Part shown: one piece after another, positions 1-7,919 of the stretch
How positions within the stretch are numbered: the first letter of the stretch is position 1
Layout: every line of letters begins with the position of its first letter
Assembly: GCF_002102155.1 (NCBI RefSeq)
Contig: NZ_LQOU01000051.1
Span: 288,541-352,540 of the forward strand
Reading direction: 5' to 3'
Length of the DNA stretch: 64,000 nucleotides
Source of the DNA: Mycobacterium europaeum
GTDB lineage: Bacteria; Actinomycetota; Actinomycetes; Mycobacteriales; Mycobacteriaceae
Program-made: the position numbers and the translations under genes
The notes under the pieces: model-generated
The model's database searches: none
The model's input: only the letters and a program-made list of their open reading frames with translations
Told to the model about the DNA's origin: nothing

Positions 1-245
1 CCGTCGGCGCGCAGGCGCCGCAGCACGCCGAACCCGTCCATGCCGGGCATCATCACGTCCAGGATGACCGCGTCGGGGCGGGCCTCCCGCGCCCGGTCCA
101 GGGCTTGGGCACCGTTGGTCGCGGTGTAGACCTCGAACCCCTGGAACTTGAGGCTCACCGAGAGCAGCTCGACGATGTTGGCCTCGTCGTCGACCACAAG
201 GACGCGAGCCTCCGGTTTGGTTTCGCTTGGGGTTGCCGTGGTCAT
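1..245 (-). CDS. phoP: Response regulator PhoP, N-terminal part (cut by window edge)
   Basis: Only the first 81 or so residues are inside the window. They form a receiver domain: the acidic pair D19-D20 in VVDDEAN, and the likely phospho-acceptor D63 in VILDVMMPGMDG. The stretch LLSVSLKFQGFEVYTATNG is essentially that of M. tuberculosis PhoP (Rv0757), the regulator paired with sensor kinase PhoR that controls lipid and virulence genes. The ATG at 245 is chosen because the frame meets a stop (TAG at 276-278) with no other start between; AGAAG lies about 6 nt upstream. The protein starts several residues later than in M. tuberculosis. The DNA-binding domain lies outside the window. Confidence 0.93.
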   Translation of the reverse strand, partial: MTTATPSETKPEARVLVVDDEANIVELLSVSLKFQGFEVYTATNGAQALDRAREARPDAVILDVMMPGMDGFGVLRRLRAD

Positions 246-401
246 CAGGTTCTTCTGCCCCTTGTTGTACGTTAGCTATGTAAAGATTGTGCGGTTCCTG
301 AAAGCTCAGTGCCAACACTCTGATAGTAGTCTGCCAGGAATCGCGGCGGCGGCGTGGACCTGCGCAGCTTGACGTGGTCGCGTCGCGAATAAACTCGTGG
401 G

Positions 402-1118
402 ATGAATCTCGCCGTACGGATCGTCTCGGCCGCGACCGCCCCGGCGCGCGTGGGGCTCGCGGCCGCGGACGCCAGCCTGACCGTCGCCAGCGCGGCGGTG
501 GGCGTGGCGAAGCGGGCTCTGGGTGACGGCGGTACCGCCGGAACGACGGCCATGACGTCCATGCTCGGAATCGACGACGCGATCGTTCGCGCCAACCGGC
601 TGGCCCGGCTGCTCGACGACGACGCGCCACTCGGGCGGGCGGTGGCGCCGGATGGACCGATCGACCGGCTGCTGCGCCCGGGCGGCGTGGTCGACATGCT
701 GACCTCGGATGGCGGTCTGCTGGACCGCCTGACCGCCGAGGGCGGCGGCCTGCACCGCACGCTGCAGCCCGGCGGGCTGGCCGATCAGCTTGTCTCAGAG
801 GACGGGTTGATCGAGCGGCTGCTGGCCGAGGATGGGCTGGCCGATCGGCTGCTGGCCGACGGTGGCCTGGTCGACAAGCTGACGGCGAGAAACGGGCCGC
901 TGGATCAGCTCGCCGACGTCGCCGACACCCTGGCGCGGCTGACGCCGGGGATGGAGGCGCTGGAGCCGGCGATCGCCACGCTGCAGGATGCCGTCGTCGC
1001 GCTGACCATGGTGGTCAACCCGCTGAGCAACATCGCCGACCGCATCCCGCTGCCGGGCCGGCGCCGTCCGTCGTCGCGGGCGGTGCGCTCAACGCGCATG
1101 ATCGACACCGGCGAGTGA
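402..1118 (+). CDS. Conserved protein with nine 10-residue tandem repeats (Rv0756c-like)
   Basis: Divergent from phoP, the same arrangement as Rv0756c/phoP in M. tuberculosis. Function unknown. The 238-residue protein has an Ala-rich N-terminal segment (about 1-50), then residues 83-172 divide exactly into nine 10-residue units with consensus x-G/D-G-L-x-D-R-L-x-A (for example EDGLADRLLA and DGGLVDKLTA). After this come a helical stretch with heptad-like leucines (about 173-212) and a basic tail. There is no signal peptide. The repeat spacing suggests a regular helical or solenoid rod, possibly a scaffold; that is inference. The ATG at 402 is the first good start. Confidence 0.8.
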   Translation: MNLAVRIVSAATAPARVGLAAADASLTVASAAVGVAKRALGDGGTAGTTAMTSMLGIDDAIVRANRLARLLDDDAPLGRAVAPDGPIDRLLRPGGVVDMLTSDGGLLDRLTAEGGGLHRTLQPGGLADQLVSEDGLIERLLAEDGLADRLLADGGLVDKLTARNGPLDQLADVADTLARLTPGMEALEPAIATLQDAVVALTMVVNPLSNIADRIPLPGRRRPSSRAVRSTRMIDTGE

Positions 1119-1146
1119 CCGATTAGGCTAAACCCCGCTTGACCCC

Positions 1147-1218
1147 GCCTCCTTAGCTCAGTGGTAGAGCACTCGCCTTGTAAGCGAGCGGTCGTCAGTT
1201 CAATCCTGACAGGGGGCT
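1147..1218 (+). tRNA. tRNA-Thr (anticodon TGT)
   Basis: A cloverleaf can be drawn by eye. Acceptor arms GCCTCCT and AGGGGGC pair over 7 bp with one G-T wobble. The D arm contains AGCTCAGTGGTAGAGC. The anticodon stem CTCGC/GCGAG encloses loop CTTGTAA, giving anticodon TGT (reads ACA, threonine). The T arm contains the usual TTCAATC loop. The discriminator is T and CCA is not encoded. It lies 28 nt after the repeat-protein gene, on the same strand. Confidence 0.95.
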
Positions 1219-1262
1219 CCGAGTTTCGGTGCCCCCCGCCGGCCCAGCGGGCCGACCCCGGA

Positions 1263-2063
1263 TCACGGATGGCCCGGGATACCGTCCAAGCTGCCCTGGA
1301 TGCCTTGCAGGTCGCCCTGAATGCCGTCCAGCTGCCGTTGGATGGCCTGCAGGTCAGAGAGGGTGTTCTGATAGGCGGGCTGCATCTGGTCCGCGGCGGT
1401 GGGCTGAGATTGAGGGCAATACGAGACAATGGCCCCCGCCGTCACTTGCGCGCTTTGATCGGCGTCCCAGACCGATGACCGCTGCACGAATTGAACCGCG
1501 TCCGCGAAATTGGGTCGGCGCGCCAGGAAGTCGCAGACCGCGTGGCCTTGGGCCATCACGTAGTCCTGGCTGGGAACCGGTATGCCCTGATGCTTCAACG
1601 CGGTGATGAACGCTGTGTCGGCAATGTCAACGCGCGGAGCGGGCGCTTTCGGTGCCATGCGAGGGGACGGCGGCCCGGCCGAGGGCGCGGTTTCGGTCGG
1701 CGCTTCGGTCCGCTGCGCCGATGGATCCTGGCGGTGGACGGTGAACACCACCACGACCAGCGCGGCGGCGACGGCTACCAGAGACAGCGGCATCGCCGCG
1801 GACAGACCCCGGCGGAGCAGCGGGCGCTTGGCCCGGCGTGCCCCGCGACCGGTTCTGCCGCCCGGCGACCGGTTGTCGGCGCGAACCCCGGCTTCGGGCG
1901 CCTCCACCGAGTTGCTGAAAGACACCCCGGTGTTGTGGGCCAGGAGCTCGTCGAGCAGTTCGTCGACCTCCTGCGATGACAGTCGACCGCCCCGCTCGCG
2001 TACCGAGCGGCGGCGCGCAGCGATGCGCCGCAACTCTGCGTCGATGGTCTCGCGGTCGCGCAT
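1263..2063 (-). CDS. DUF732 membrane-anchored protein
   Basis: A charged, Arg-rich cytoplasmic N-terminus (about 85 residues) is followed by one hydrophobic segment (SLVAVAAALVVVVFTV). Next come a Pro/Ala/Thr-rich linker and a DUF732-type extracytoplasmic domain with the typical cysteine pair (HAVCDFLARR and IVSYCP). The last 45 residues are rich in Gln/Leu repeats (DLQAIQRQLDGIQGDLQGIQ) and look like a short coiled coil. The start MRDRETIDAEL at 2063 is preferred over an in-frame start 12 codons upstream because it gives a cleaner N-terminus. DUF732 proteins are common small secreted or anchored mycobacterial proteins of unknown role. Confidence 0.8.
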   Translation of the reverse strand: MRDRETIDAELRRIAARRRSVRERGGRLSSQEVDELLDELLAHNTGVSFSNSVEAPEAGVRADNRSPGGRTGRGARRAKRPLLRRGLSAAMPLSLVAVAAALVVVVFTVHRQDPSAQRTEAPTETAPSAGPPSPRMAPKAPAPRVDIADTAFITALKHQGIPVPSQDYVMAQGHAVCDFLARRPNFADAVQFVQRSSVWDADQSAQVTAGAIVSYCPQSQPTAADQMQPAYQNTLSDLQAIQRQLDGIQGDLQGIQGSLDGIPGHP

Positions 2064-2363
2064 ATCAACAAGTTTGCGACTGCCCCGGCGCCGCCACAAG
2101 CCTCGGGGCAGAGGCGGTGGTCGGGTGCGGGCCCGCCGGCCATCGACTGACGCGGGACGGTGTCATACCCATGCGAGGCGGCACCCTGGTCTCGGCGCCG
2201 ATAGCGACGACGCGGCGGCCCCCGATTCATCGGATCGGGCTGTTCACCACGGATTCGAGGATTCCTGACCCGATTGATCGACGACGGGCCCGAGACCGCA
2301 TGAAAAGTGTTGCGTTCCAATCGGTTAGCATTCGCGGACAGCGCATGTGCTACCGTAACCCGG

Positions 2364-2381
2364 GGATGCCCGTCGGCATCC
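2364..2381 (+). promoter_or_regulatory. Hairpin in the leader of the cold-shock gene
   Basis: GGATGCC-CGTC-GGCATCC is a perfect 7-bp stem with a 4-nt loop, 26-43 nt upstream of the cold-shock ATG. Upstream, TACCGT at 2351-2356 could be a -10 element. Cold-shock genes often have structured leaders; a role in translation control here is inference. The rest of the stretch back to 2064 shows no gene. Confidence 0.4.
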
Positions 2382-2406
2382 GTTCACAATGAGAGAAGTT
2401 GAAGGT

Positions 2407-2610
2407 ATGACACAGGGAACTGTGAAATGGTTTAACAGCGAAAAAGGCTTCGGTTTTATCGCTCCGGACGGCGGCGCAGCGGATGTGTTCGTCCACTACT
2501 CGGAAATCCAGGGCAACGGCTACCGATCGCTCGAGGAGAACCAGCGAGTCGAGTTCAATGTCGAGCAGGGAGCCAAGGGCCCGCAGGCAGTCGGAGTAAC
2601 TGCCGTCTAA
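2407..2610 (+). CDS. Cold-shock protein (CspA family)
   Basis: The 67-residue protein is a complete cold-shock domain with RNP1 (KGFGFI) and RNP2 (VFVHY), starting MTQGTVKWFNSEKGFGF. It binds single-stranded RNA or DNA and acts as an RNA chaperone. The ATG at 2407 aligns with the family start; an in-frame ATG at 2389 would add six residues not seen in the family. A GAAGG-like site precedes it. The protein resembles mycobacterial CspA but with enough changes that it may be a paralogue. A strong hairpin follows. Confidence 0.93.
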   Translation: MTQGTVKWFNSEKGFGFIAPDGGAADVFVHYSEIQGNGYRSLEENQRVEFNVEQGAKGPQAVGVTAV

Positions 2611-2626
2611 AGCGAGTTCAACCCTA

Positions 2627-2660
2627 TGTGGGCTGGTGGGAGGCTTCCCGCCAGCCCACA
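2627..2660 (+). terminator. Terminator-like hairpin after the cold-shock gene
   Basis: A 15-bp stem (2627-2641 with 2646-2660, one G-T wobble) closes a GGCT loop 16 nt after the stop codon. There is no U-tract, as is usual for mycobacterial intrinsic terminators. Confidence 0.75.
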
Positions 2661-2810
2661 GTGCGTTGAGGCGTGTACATTGGTGGCAGCGGTCGTGTTC
2701 CGCCTTTCCCCAGCAACTTTCTCGCGGAGGGGCGCATCTACGAATCGATCGCTCTTCGCTCCACCACCTCCGTTTGGGCCGAAGCCAAACCAATTTGAGG
2801 AACCCATTCC

Positions 2811-2948
2811 ATGACATCGTCCGACTTGTTCTCGCATCGCTACGAGCCCGAGGTCGTTTCACGGCCCGCTGGCGATGGGGAACCGGTACAACTTCCGGCC
2901 TTCTCCGACCGCCCCAACAGCGATCCCGGCACCGCGATGCCATCGTAG
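2811..2948 (+). CDS. Possible 45-residue small protein
   Basis: An ATG at 2811 follows GAGGAA by about 8 nt and opens a 45-codon frame (starts MTSSDLFSHRYEPEV, ends GTAMPS). The composition is polar and Pro-rich, with no membrane segment. The upstream 150 nt after the terminator is less GC-rich than its surroundings and could be a leader. I do not recognise the product; it could be spurious. Confidence 0.3.
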   Translation: MTSSDLFSHRYEPEVVSRPAGDGEPVQLPAFSDRPNSDPGTAMPS

Positions 2949-3009
2949 GCGGTTTGCCCGGGACCCGACGCCGCTCGCCCGGTCCGCCTAGCGGGAAAAT
3001 CCCTATCGC

Positions 3010-3309
3010 CTACTGATCCGGCGGCGGAACAGGATCGGGCGGCGGGCCGTCCGGCGGGGGCGGCACAGGAGCCGGCGACCGATGCGTGCAGTCGGGCACG
3101 AACATCAACACGCCCCCGACCATGGTCCAGCCAATCGCGCACCCGGGCGGCAACAAGGGCGGGGTCTGCTGCCCTGCGATCAACACCGTCAGCGCCGCGG
3201 CAAGAATCGCCGGACGCGTCAGGCGGGGGACGAACTTCGCAGCAGCCCGGCCCGGAGGGCGACGGACGCGGGACCGTCTCGCCGACGGTTCGGCCGTGGC
3301 GTCAGGCAT
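3010..3309 (-). CDS. Small Pro-rich membrane or secreted protein
   Basis: 99 residues. An Arg-rich N-terminus is followed by one hydrophobic segment (AILAAALTVLIAG, about 34-46), a short extracytoplasmic part with two cysteines (PPGCAIGW and VPDCTH), and a tail made almost only of Pro, Asp and Gly. Many mycobacterial secreted microproteins look like this. Function unknown; the two cysteines could form one disulfide. Confidence 0.55.
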   Translation of the reverse strand: MPDATAEPSARRSRVRRPPGRAAAKFVPRLTRPAILAAALTVLIAGQQTPPLLPPGCAIGWTMVGGVLMFVPDCTHRSPAPVPPPPDGPPPDPVPPPDQ

Positions 3310-3524
3310 ATGACTTTTCCGCTCTGCCGGGAAGCTGATTTCCCAGTCTGAAATGCGCCGGTGTACGCCGCAACTCGAAGGAATCCCCCCACTTCCGCGT
3401 GGTCCGGCGTCGCCGCTCCGCCGTCGAGGGATGTTCCTCGTCGACGCCCCGCCCCGAGCGGCCGTTGATGTGGGACCGCTCGATGCGGAAGACTTGTCAC
3501 GGCAAATCGATGGAAGTGATCACA

Positions 3525-4502
3525 GTGAGCCGTGACCGCGTCGCGAACACCCGGACAGTGCGGCACGCCGCGCCGATGTTGCTCGGCGTGGCCATGGTCG
3601 CACTCGTCGGCTGTTCGGCGCCGACGGCGAAGCCCACCGCAACGGCGGTAACCGCTGTGCCGGCATCGACCGCGGTCGCCACCCCGCTGGCGTCGAGGAC
3701 CGTGCCCGCCGCACCAACCCCGCCCCTCGGCGCACAACCCCAGTTGGCGACCGATCCGGGGCAGCTGGCCGACGACCTGGTCGCCGACGAGCGGGCACTG
3801 CGTGACCCGTCGACGGCGGAGCCGGCATTGGTGGCGGCGGCGCATCGCGAGCAGGCCGCGTACCGGGCCATCGGGAGACACCCGGAATGGGACTCCATCA
3901 CCCGGCCGCGCATCCCACCGGAACTGGTCGACGTCTACGACCGCAACCTCGACGCGCGGCGCCAGCTTCAGGCGATGACGCCCGCAAAAGACACGCTTCC
4001 CGCCTGGCGGATCGAGCCTCCGGTTCCCGCCGACGAGTTGATCAACGACTTCCACACCGCGGAGGCGGAGACCGGCGTCGGCTGGAACTACCTGGCCGCC
4101 ATCAATTTCGTCGAGACCCGCTTCGGCAGCATCAACGGCGTCAGCACGGCCGGCGCGCAAGGGCCCATGCAGTTCTTGCCGTCGACCTTCGCCACCTACG
4201 GTCAGGGTGGCGACATCAACTCGCCCCGCGACAGCATCATGGCGGCGGCCCGCTTCCTCGCCGCCAACGGCTTCGCCAACGACCCCGCTCGCGCCATCTA
4301 CGGCTACAACCACGCGCACCAATACGTCGATGCGGTAGACCAATACGCCGCATTGATCGCAGCCGATCCGGCCGCTTTTCCCACCTACTACCGGTGGGAC
4401 GTCTATTACGTCACCACCGCGGGCGACGTTCTGCTCCCCGTGGGCTACGCAGCGCCGGCCCCGATCCCCGTCGCGGACTACCTGGCCACCCACCCGCAGT
4501 GA
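3525..4502 (+). CDS. Lytic transglycosylase-like lipoprotein (SLT domain)
   Basis: Predicted to cleave peptidoglycan glycan strands. The GTG at 3525 has GGAAG 8 nt upstream and gives a clean lipoprotein signal (LLGVAMVALVGC with lipobox LVGC). An Ala/Thr/Pro-rich linker leads to a helical region. The C-terminal SLT/goose-lysozyme-like domain then shows the catalytic glutamate in NFVETRFG and the family motifs GAQGPMQFLPSTF, ARFLAANG and YNHAHQYV. In-frame starts upstream (3399, 3510) lack a good ribosome site. It is a single gene flanked by convergent or divergent neighbours. Confidence 0.85.
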   Translation: MSRDRVANTRTVRHAAPMLLGVAMVALVGCSAPTAKPTATAVTAVPASTAVATPLASRTVPAAPTPPLGAQPQLATDPGQLADDLVADERALRDPSTAEPALVAAAHREQAAYRAIGRHPEWDSITRPRIPPELVDVYDRNLDARRQLQAMTPAKDTLPAWRIEPPVPADELINDFHTAEAETGVGWNYLAAINFVETRFGSINGVSTAGAQGPMQFLPSTFATYGQGGDINSPRDSIMAAARFLAANGFANDPARAIYGYNHAHQYVDAVDQYAALIAADPAAFPTYYRWDVYYVTTAGDVLLPVGYAAPAPIPVADYLATHPQ

Positions 4503-4571
4503 TTGTCACGGTCAGGCCAGGAAAGCAAGCACGGCAACGGATTTCAGGGCCAATGTCCCAAGTGAGGCGCG

Positions 4572-5348
4572 CTACCCTCGGTTCTTGCGCGCGAGGAACG
4601 CCCGCATGTGCTCTTGGGGCTCCCCGGTCAGGAACGCCAGTCCGAACTGCTCGATGCTGTCCTCGATCGCCGCGGGGACCGTCATGTCGAACCACTTGTT
4701 GAGCAAGCGCTTCTGTTGACGGACCGCGTGCGGGCCGAATCCCGCGAGCTTCCCGGCGAGTTCGGCGATGCGAGAGTCAAGCGCGTCGGGGGCGACCACC
4801 TGGTGCACCAGGCCCCAGGTGACGGCCGTGCCGGCGTCGATCGTTTCGCCGGTCAGCAGGAGCCAGGCCGCGTGCGACGCCCCGATCAGCGCCGGCATCA
4901 AGGCCGAATGGATCACCGAGGGAATGCCGACCGCCACTTCGGGCATGCCGAACTTGGCTCCGGATTCGGCGATCCGAAGATCGCAGCACATCGCGACCTC
5001 GAGCCCACCGCCGAGGCAGTACCCGGCGAGCCGGGCGATGACCGGGACGGGGCATTGACGGATCGCCTCACAGAGGCCCGCGAGCCGACGGATGAACACC
5101 TCGGCGCTGAAGCGGTCCAGGGCGACCATCTCATGGATATCGGCGCCCCCGATGAAGGCGGCGTCCCCCGCCCCGCGCAGCACGACCACCCGAACGTCAT
5201 CGCCATGGCCGACGGTGTGGAATGCCTGCGTCAACTCCTCGATGGCGGGCGTGCCGACGATGTTGAGCGGCTTGGAGTTGGTCAGCTCGATGGTGAGCAC
5301 GCCGCCGTCGCGACCGACTTGAGTGAACGGCCTTCCCGTGGTGTTCAT
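4572..5348 (-). CDS. Enoyl-CoA hydratase/isomerase family protein
   Basis: 258 residues, the usual length. Crotonase-fold landmarks are visible: oxyanion-hole loops AAFIGGADIHE and GYCLGGGLEVAMCCD, then FGMPEVAVGIPS. The glutamate after GMP is one of the two usual hydratase acids. The other catalytic glutamate of true hydratases (normally in the GGxxE region) is represented by the E of GLEV, so hydratase activity is possible. The substrate is not predictable. The 79-residue gene lies 7 nt upstream on the same strand, so the two are probably cotranscribed. Confidence 0.85.
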   Translation of the reverse strand: MNTTGRPFTQVGRDGGVLTIELTNSKPLNIVGTPAIEELTQAFHTVGHGDDVRVVVLRGAGDAAFIGGADIHEMVALDRFSAEVFIRRLAGLCEAIRQCPVPVIARLAGYCLGGGLEVAMCCDLRIAESGAKFGMPEVAVGIPSVIHSALMPALIGASHAAWLLLTGETIDAGTAVTWGLVHQVVAPDALDSRIAELAGKLAGFGPHAVRQQKRLLNKWFDMTVPAAIEDSIEQFGLAFLTGEPQEHMRAFLARKNRG

Positions 5349-5355
5349 GTGGCCC

Positions 5356-5595
5356 TCACAGGTACTTCAGGGCGATGTCTTGCAGATGGGTGCACATCGC
5401 TTGGCCGGTCGCCTTCTCCAGCTTGATTCCCAACTCGCCGGCGAGATTGACGAACCCCATCAACAGCATGATTTCGCCGTCGGGTTCGTTGGTGACGTTT
5501 TCAACGAGCCGGTTCCACGCGAATTCATTGCCGCTGTCCGACGTCCATGCCGTCATGACCTCGATGGCCCGGCGAACGTTTTCTCGCACATCCAT
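5356..5595 (-). CDS. Small conserved protein upstream of the hydratase
   Basis: 79 residues, soluble, mixed charge, probably helical (MDVRENVRRAIEVMTAW at the start; FVNLAGELGIKLEKATG later). It ends 7 nt before the hydratase start, so the two genes likely form an operon. I do not recognise a family. Confidence 0.65.
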   Translation of the reverse strand: MDVRENVRRAIEVMTAWTSDSGNEFAWNRLVENVTNEPDGEIMLLMGFVNLAGELGIKLEKATGQAMCTHLQDIALKYL

Positions 5596-5658
5596 TCCCG
5601 GAGCCTGCCATGACGACCCGCGCGCCGCCCGACGCGGTGATCGGCTCAGCCCGGGCCG

Positions 5659-6459
5659 TCAGTACAGCGGAACCCAGACCCCCATGTACCAGAAGCCCCA
5701 ACCGCCGAACTGCCAGTTGAAGACCGGGATGGCGGTGTAGGTGTCGTACTGGAACGGCCCGAAATCCGCCTGCGCGACGGCGAGGTCACGCGGCGGCCCG
5801 GACCACGGACGGTTCCAGCCGCCCGGCGGCGGCGGACCGTCCCAGCCGCCCGGAGGCGGCGCGCCCACCCAGTGTGGCGGCGGGTGGCCCGGCGCCGGAC
5901 CGTCATTCCAGCCGTAGCCTCGCGGTGGCGGCGGTGGCGGCGCGCCGTGGTCCACCGCGCTGAAGCCGGCCCGCGCATCGCCGGGCCCACCCACTTGGGC
6001 GTTGCCGCTCGCATAGGTGCCCCGCGGGACGTAGGGCTGGTGCGGAGGCTGGGTGCTCGGCGGGTTGAGGGCCTGGCTGCCCTGCGACGGCGGTGCGTTG
6101 TGCTCGCTCGCCGGCGCGTTGGATTGCCCACCCTGCGGGTTCTGTCCGTGCTGGTCGGGCGCGTTGTTCGGCTGCTCGTTCGGGCCGCCCTGCTGCGGGT
6201 TCTGCCCATGCCCCCCTTGGGGCGGATTGTTCTGCCCACCCGGCGCACCGCCGGGTCCGCTCTGCTCACCGCCCGGCCCGCTCTGCGGGCCGCCGGCGCC
6301 GCCGGGGTTACCCCCGCCACCGCCGCCGCCGTGGCAGTTCGGGCACGGCGGCGGCGGGTCGAGCGGGGCCGCGAAGGCCGAATTCGCGGTCAAGGTGACC
6401 GCGGAGATGCTCAGGCCGGCCGCAACCGCCGCCGCGCTGACGACACGTTTCATAGACAT
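5659..6459 (-). CDS. Secreted Gly/Pro/Gln/Asn-rich protein
   Basis: A classical signal peptide (MSMKRVVSAAAVAAGLSISA, cleavage after NSAFA) leads to mature APLDPPPPCPNCHGGGG. The next 110 residues are low-complexity Gly-Pro-Gln-Asn repeats, followed by a Pro/Gly/Trp-rich part. The aromatic C-terminus (FNWQFGGWGFWYMGVWVPLY) could insert into or bind the outer envelope. A GAGAGGGG site precedes the ATG at 6459. It is probably a cell-wall or surface protein; the CPNC pair could be redox-active or bind metal. Function unknown. Confidence 0.75.
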   Translation of the reverse strand: MSMKRVVSAAAVAAGLSISAVTLTANSAFAAPLDPPPPCPNCHGGGGGGGNPGGAGGPQSGPGGEQSGPGGAPGGQNNPPQGGHGQNPQQGGPNEQPNNAPDQHGQNPQGGQSNAPASEHNAPPSQGSQALNPPSTQPPHQPYVPRGTYASGNAQVGGPGDARAGFSAVDHGAPPPPPPRGYGWNDGPAPGHPPPHWVGAPPPGGWDGPPPPGGWNRPWSGPPRDLAVAQADFGPFQYDTYTAIPVFNWQFGGWGFWYMGVWVPLY

Positions 6460-6493
6460 GACTGCGTCCCCTCTCGGGTGTCGATCGCCTGCG

Positions 6494-6958
6494 CTACGGG
6501 CAGGTGGCGTCCAACTCGAACGACTTGGTCACCTGCTGCGGTTGCTGCGGATTGCTCATGTCGAGACCCGTCGCTGTGCCCTTGATTGCATAGGTTTTCC
6601 CGTTCACGGCGGCTCCGGCGTTGCCGCCCTGATTGGGAGCGGCGTCGGAGAAGCCGAGTGTGATGCCGTTGACGCTGCCGAGTCCGACCGAGTGCACGAT
6701 GGGTGGGTTCGCGTTGCCGACCACCGCGCCGACACCGGCCGTGGGATCACCGATGCCGATGTTGGTGTTGTCGCCGGACTGGATGCACGTGACCTGGCCG
6801 CTGACGTTCTGCGCCTGACCGTCCACGATGACCTGCGGACCGGCCGCCGATGGGGACGAGGACGAGGATCCGGTGTTGGGCTCGTTTCTCGAACAGCCGG
6901 CGCAGGCCGCGGCCACTACGGCCACGCCCGCCGCGCCGAAGACGATCCCACGCTTCAC
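6494..6958 (-). CDS. lpqH: LpqH-family lipoprotein (19 kDa antigen type)
   Basis: The start is the GTG at 6958, with AAGGAGAG 6-7 nt upstream. The 154-residue product has a lipoprotein signal ending in CAGC, a Ser-rich linker, and then the LpqH domain (VDGQAQNVSGQVTC, VHSVGLGSVNGITLGF, YAIKGTATGLDMSNP, KSFELDATCP). This matches the M. tuberculosis 19 kDa antigen Rv3763 block by block. It is a surface lipoprotein, TLR2 agonist and adhesin in the known case. It may be a paralogue, so the symbol is by family. Confidence 0.85.
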   Translation of the reverse strand: MKRGIVFGAAGVAVVAAACAGCSRNEPNTGSSSSSPSAAGPQVIVDGQAQNVSGQVTCIQSGDNTNIGIGDPTAGVGAVVGNANPPIVHSVGLGSVNGITLGFSDAAPNQGGNAGAAVNGKTYAIKGTATGLDMSNPQQPQQVTKSFELDATCP

Positions 6959-7100
6959 TGCTGCTCTCCTTCGTGTCGCTGGTGTCGCACGGCCAACTGC
7001 ACTGGCCGGGCCGCGCCGATCCAGCACGGACGCCCAGATGCCGCGAGCGCGGTTACCCGCTGCCCGTGGGACACAAACCCGGTGTCGCGACGGCCGCGTA

Positions 7101-7748
7101 TCACGGCAGGACGCGCAACCCCCACTTGCCCAGTAGCGGATCGACGAGTACGAAGTCGGTGGTGTTGTCGTCACCGTCGGGCGAAGACATCAACAAACCC
7201 ACCGCACTCACGCTGCCGTCGTCGTTCTTCACGAAACCAGGGCTGCCGCTGTCCCCATTCAGGCTGAACACACTGGCCGTGACAATGCCACCTTCCACAT
7301 GCTTGACGACACCACAGGTCTCGCCGGTGACCGCACCGATCTTGCAGAACGGCGCACCCTCGCGAATCTGGTCGCTGTGCAACACATCCCGAACCACATA
7401 CCGTCCGCCGACATCACCTATCGGCGCGCCGACACCCGGGTCGAGGCGGATGATCGCCGCGTCGCGTATCTCGCCCTCCTGCTCGCTGGCGCTGATCCGC
7501 CCGAGCGGTAACGCATTCCCGTACGTCCACAACGAACCGTCGTGGGCGTCGCAGTGGCCGCTGGTCATCAGGTAATAGCTGCCGTCGATACCCTGTGCCG
7601 CGAAACCCGCTGTGCACGAGTTGTTTTCATCCTCGACCTTCATACCCGGCGCCACGCCCGCATCCGCCCATACGGGGTTCGCCAACGCCGTCGCGGCGAC
7701 GACCACAGCACCGACCAGGCCCAACCCTCGCAACCACCGCATGGCCAC
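7101..7748 (-). CDS. Secreted trypsin-like serine protease
   Basis: A signal peptide (about 1-28, ending in VWADA) precedes an S1-fold chymotrypsin-like domain. The catalytic triad is visible: His in TSGHCDA, Asp in IRDAAIIRLD, Ser in LNGDSGSPG. Four cysteines could pair around the active site. At 215 residues it resembles Rv1815-type mycobacterial proteases. It lies 142 nt upstream of lpqH on the same strand; the two could share a transcript. Confidence 0.85.
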   Translation of the reverse strand: MAMRWLRGLGLVGAVVVAATALANPVWADAGVAPGMKVEDENNSCTAGFAAQGIDGSYYLMTSGHCDAHDGSLWTYGNALPLGRISASEQEGEIRDAAIIRLDPGVGAPIGDVGGRYVVRDVLHSDQIREGAPFCKIGAVTGETCGVVKHVEGGIVTASVFSLNGDSGSPGFVKNDDGSVSAVGLLMSSPDGDDNTTDFVLVDPLLGKWGLRVLP

Positions 7749-7919
7749 GCCACCTCTCTTGATGTGTCGGGCAGCATGCTAACAGCGTCAACGGGTTGCG
7801 GCCGCCCGGGTGTTCAGGACGGATCCGCCAGCCACCCAAGCGAATTGACATGAACGCCAAATCAGTGGCATTCCCTCTGCCCGACAACCAGTTTCGCTTC
7901 GATGACGACGAGCCGGCGA

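Noticed and set aside
2626..2814. 62-codon plus-strand frame after the cold-shock gene
   Set aside because: It starts inside the terminator stem and has no ribosome site.
5872..7267. Long plus-strand open frames (up to 404 codons) opposite the secreted protein and lpqH genes
   Set aside because: Low-complexity Cys/Gly/Pro translations that mirror the minus-strand repeats; the minus-strand genes have signal peptides, ribosome sites and family matches.
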